A stretch of 64,000 nucleotides of DNA from Pseudosulfitobacter sp. DSM 107133 (GTDB taxonomy: Bacteria; Pseudomonadota; Alphaproteobacteria; Rhodobacterales; Rhodobacteraceae), in assembly GCF_022788695.1 (NCBI RefSeq), contig NZ_CP085154.1:496001-560000 (forward strand). The letters are read 5' to 3'. The position numbers were made by a program, and so were the translations under genes. The notes beneath the pieces were generated by a model. That model did no database searches. It had not been told where the DNA came from and worked only from the letters and a program-made list of their open reading frames with translations. Each line of letters begins with the position of its first letter. Position 1 is the first letter of the stretch. Positions 61,943-64,000 of this stretch are shown in pieces.

Positions 61943-64000
61943 ATGCGGTTGATCTTGTGCTTGTGGCTTTGTGTGCTGCTGACCGTCGGGGCCGCGCCGC
62001 TGCCCGCGCTGTCCCAAAGTCTGTTTTCACCCGCCGCCGATGACCCCGCGTCCGAAGCGACGCCCGCGACCGGGGCTGCCACCGATGCGCTGGCCGAAAC
62101 CCTGCGCAAGGCCCGCGAGGCGGGGTTGAGCGTGATTGTCGTGGATGCCGACGGCAAGGTGATCACACCCCCCGCACCCGAAGAGCCTGCCACCGAACCG
62201 GTGCCTGCGGGTATGCAGGGGTCTACGCTGATGAAGGCGAAAAAGCGCGGTGACGAATTTCGCAGCACGCTACGCGAGCGGCTGGATGCGCTGCCGGATT
62301 CGCTGAACGAGGTCCGCTATATTCTGCGCGCCACCAGCCCCGACGGGCGCATCATGACCTATGTCGAGACGTTGTTTTTCAGCGCCTTGTTGATCTTGAT
62401 CGGTGGTCTGGTAATGCGGCTCGGGCTGGGCCCCTATGTTTTCAAAGGCTATGTGACGGGTCGCATTCTGGATGACCCGCAAGGCTATCGCGAGAAAATG
62501 CCGTTTCTGGTGTTCCGTTTTTTTGTGGGCATCGTCAGCACGCTGATTGCGCTGGGCATTGCCTATATCCTGGGCAAGCTGTTCTTTCCGCCGGTGACAG
62601 ACACCTCTGTGCAATTCACCATTCTGGCCATCAATGCCGCGTTTTTTGCCTGCCGCACAGTGGGGGACGTGTGGCGCATGGTGCTGTCGCCGTTCCTTGC
62701 GCAGTACCGGATTCCGCGTCTGTCCGACCGCGACGCCAAATGGCTGTACCGCTGGGCGTTTTATGTTGGGTCGCTGGATATCTGCGTTGTCATATTTGCC
62801 ACATGGCTGGAAGATTTCGGGCTGAACTACAACGTCTATGCGATTGTCTTCGGTCTTCTCAGCCTGACGATGGCGCTGTTGAATATCCTGCTGTTGGTGG
62901 TCAACAGAAAGGCGATTTCCAACGCCATCCGCAACGGGCGAACCAAGGCCGAGGTTACCTGGATCTTGCGGGCGGTGTCGGTGTGGTGGCTGCCGGTGAT
63001 GATTGTCTATGTCATCTTTGGCTGGTTTGAGCTGGCCTTTGATCTGGTGCTGGAAACGCCCACGTCGATTCCGCTGATCGCTGGCGCTTATGGCGTGCTT
63101 CTGACCATTCTGGTTGTCTACGGGGTCATCAACTATGTGATCGAATCCTATTTCGAACGCGCCCGCCAGATCGAGCTGATGAACGCGCAGGCCGAAAACG
63201 CGCATGAGGATGCGCAAGGCGCTGGCGCAACCGAGGGGGGCGAAACAGAGGGGGGTGATGCCGGTGATGAACCGGCCGAGCCGCAGTATATGCCACGCCA
63301 TGTCATGTTCACCTATGAACAGCTTGCGCGGCGGGTGTCGGGCATTCTGGCCTTTGTCGCGGGCACCTATGCGCTTTTGGTGATCTGGGGCCGCTCTGCC
63401 GACATGGTCGAGGGCAACATTCTGGGCCAGTCGCTGCTGGACATCATGGTAATCATTTTCATCGGCTACATTGTCTATCATGTGTTCCGCATCTGGATCG
63501 ACCGCAAGATTGCCGATGAACAGGGCGACGTGATGGAGGCGGAACTGGGTGACGAAGGCGGCGGTGCCAGCAGCGCCAGCCGTCTGGCGACCTTGCTGCC
63601 GCTGTTTCGCAACGTGATGCTGATCGTGGTGGTGGTGACGATCATCCTGATTATCCTGCTTGAGGTTGGCGTGAACGTCGGCCCGCTGTTTGCCGGTGCG
63701 GGTTTTGTCGGAGTTGCCATCGGCTTTGGCAGTCAATCGCTGGTGCGCGATGTGTTTTCGGGCGCGTTCTTTCTGTTCGACGATGCGTTTCGCAAGGGCG
63801 AATACATCGACGTGGGCGGGGTCAAGGGCACGGTTGAAAAGATCAGCGTGCGGTCGTTCCAGCTGCGTCACCATCTGGGTGCGCTGCACACAATGCCCTT
63901 TGGCGAGATACAGGTGATGACCAACTATTCGCGCGACTGGGTGATCATGAAGCTGCCCCTGCGCGTGACTTATGACACCGACGTGGAGAAGGTGCGCAAG
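61943..64000 (+). CDS. Large MscS-type mechanosensitive channel, partial
   Basis: 686 codons are visible; the gene continues past the window. Signal-like N-terminus (MRLILCLWLCVLLTVGAAPLP), an acidic/Pro-rich periplasmic stretch, about eight hydrophobic helices and the MscS pore helix GAGFVGVAIGFGSQSLVRDV followed by FRKGEYIDVGGVKGTVEKIS, the beta-domain. It belongs to the larger, multi-helix MscS type (YbiO/MscK-like). It relieves osmotic pressure. AAAAGG before the ATG supports the start. It diverges from the glycan operon. Confidence 0.93.
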   Translation, partial: MRLILCLWLCVLLTVGAAPLPALSQSLFSPAADDPASEATPATGAATDALAETLRKAREAGLSVIVVDADGKVITPPAPEEPATEPVPAGMQGSTLMKAKKRGDEFRSTLRERLDALPDSLNEVRYILRATSPDGRIMTYVETLFFSALLILIGGLVMRLGLGPYVFKGYVTGRILDDPQGYREKMPFLVFRFFVGIVSTLIALGIAYILGKLFFPPVTDTSVQFTILAINAAFFACRTVGDVWRMVLSPFLAQYRIPRLSDRDAKWLYRWAFYVGSLDICVVIFATWLEDFGLNYNVYAIVFGLLSLTMALLNILLLVVNRKAISNAIRNGRTKAEVTWILRAVSVWWLPVMIVYVIFGWFELAFDLVLETPTSIPLIAGAYGVLLTILVVYGVINYVIESYFERARQIELMNAQAENAHEDAQGAGATEGGETEGGDAGDEPAEPQYMPRHVMFTYEQLARRVSGILAFVAGTYALLVIWGRSADMVEGNILGQSLLDIMVIIFIGYIVYHVFRIWIDRKIADEQGDVMEAELGDEGGGASSASRLATLLPLFRNVMLIVVVVTIILIILLEVGVNVGPLFAGAGFVGVAIGFGSQSLVRDVFSGAFFLFDDAFRKGEYIDVGGVKGTVEKISVRSFQLRHHLGALHTMPFGEIQVMTNYSRDWVIMKLPLRVTYDTDVEKVRK

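Noticed and set aside
62270..63889. Minus-strand open frame opposite the MscS-type gene
   Set aside because: It is rich in His/Gln/Asp as expected from an antisense shadow; the plus strand carries the channel.

Overview
The window looks like chromosomal DNA of a marine-type alphaproteobacterium of the Rhodobacteraceae (Roseobacter group). Evidence: the gene run murA - DUF2948 - hisD - UPF0262 - low-molecular-weight phosphatase, a class I lysyl-tRNA synthetase, a PcaQ-type LysR regulator next to pobA/pcaCHG, an NDUFS4-like complex I protein, a LuxR/LuxI pair, and GC-rich coding sequence throughout. The genus cannot be fixed from sequence alone.

Layout. 0-3.1 kb: tandem luxR-luxI quorum-sensing pair, an L,D-transpeptidase and two very small proteins. 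3.1-3.7 kb: a gene-free stretch with a perfect 22-bp inverted repeat, a strong hairpin terminator and four DnaA-box-like 9-mers. 3.7-16.3 kb: housekeeping and envelope genes (ettA, nadD, EamA transporter, dacB, TerB-like, lysS, DUF4864, a beta-helix protein, an outer-membrane protein, hemerythrin). 16.3-17.8 kb: an IS110 element with a structured non-coding leader that may encode its bridge RNA. 17.9-20.1 kb: uvrB. 20.9-27.8 kb: an accessory block with a MarR-controlled unit (including a gutted sterol desaturase), HxlR/VOC genes, a GlxA-type regulator, an MFS pump and DUF1272. 28.0-31.5 kb: complex I NDUFS4-like gene and a three-gene oxidoreductase group including a uronate dehydrogenase homologue. 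31.6-35.5 kb: 4-hydroxybenzoate to protocatechuate catabolism (pobA-pcaC-pcaH-pcaG, divergent pcaQ). 35.5-35.8 kb: a MITE-like element of nested inverted repeats. 35.9-40.1 kb: amidase, agmatine-deiminase-like enzyme and acyl-CoA dehydrogenase. 40.1-40.4 kb: tRNA-Thr(GGT) with a tandem duplication of its 3' end. 40.5-47.9 kb: the murA-hisD cluster, split by an AT-rich stranger gene. 48.8-49.7 kb: a TacA/TacT-like toxin-antitoxin pair whose leader carries five heptanucleotide repeats. 50-51.8 kb: lepA. 51.9-54.0 kb: a second AT-rich stranger gene, an orphan Phd-like antitoxin and a PA14 protein. 54.0-61.8 kb: a tightly overlapping eight-gene polysaccharide/glycan operon. 61.9-64.0 kb: a large MscS-type channel gene running off the end.

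The most unusual items are the translationally coupled glycan operon with an embedded histidine phosphatase and two GxGH glycosyltransferases, the toxin-antitoxin pair with slippage-prone repeats at its predicted transcription start, the IS110 leader RNA, a family of intergenic repeats sharing a palindromic core (four loci), the nested-repeat element behind pcaQ, and two AT-rich orphan genes that each carry an R-x4-H motif of the kind seen in HEPN ribonucleases. Functions not marked by catalytic motifs are family-level inferences; no database search was possible.
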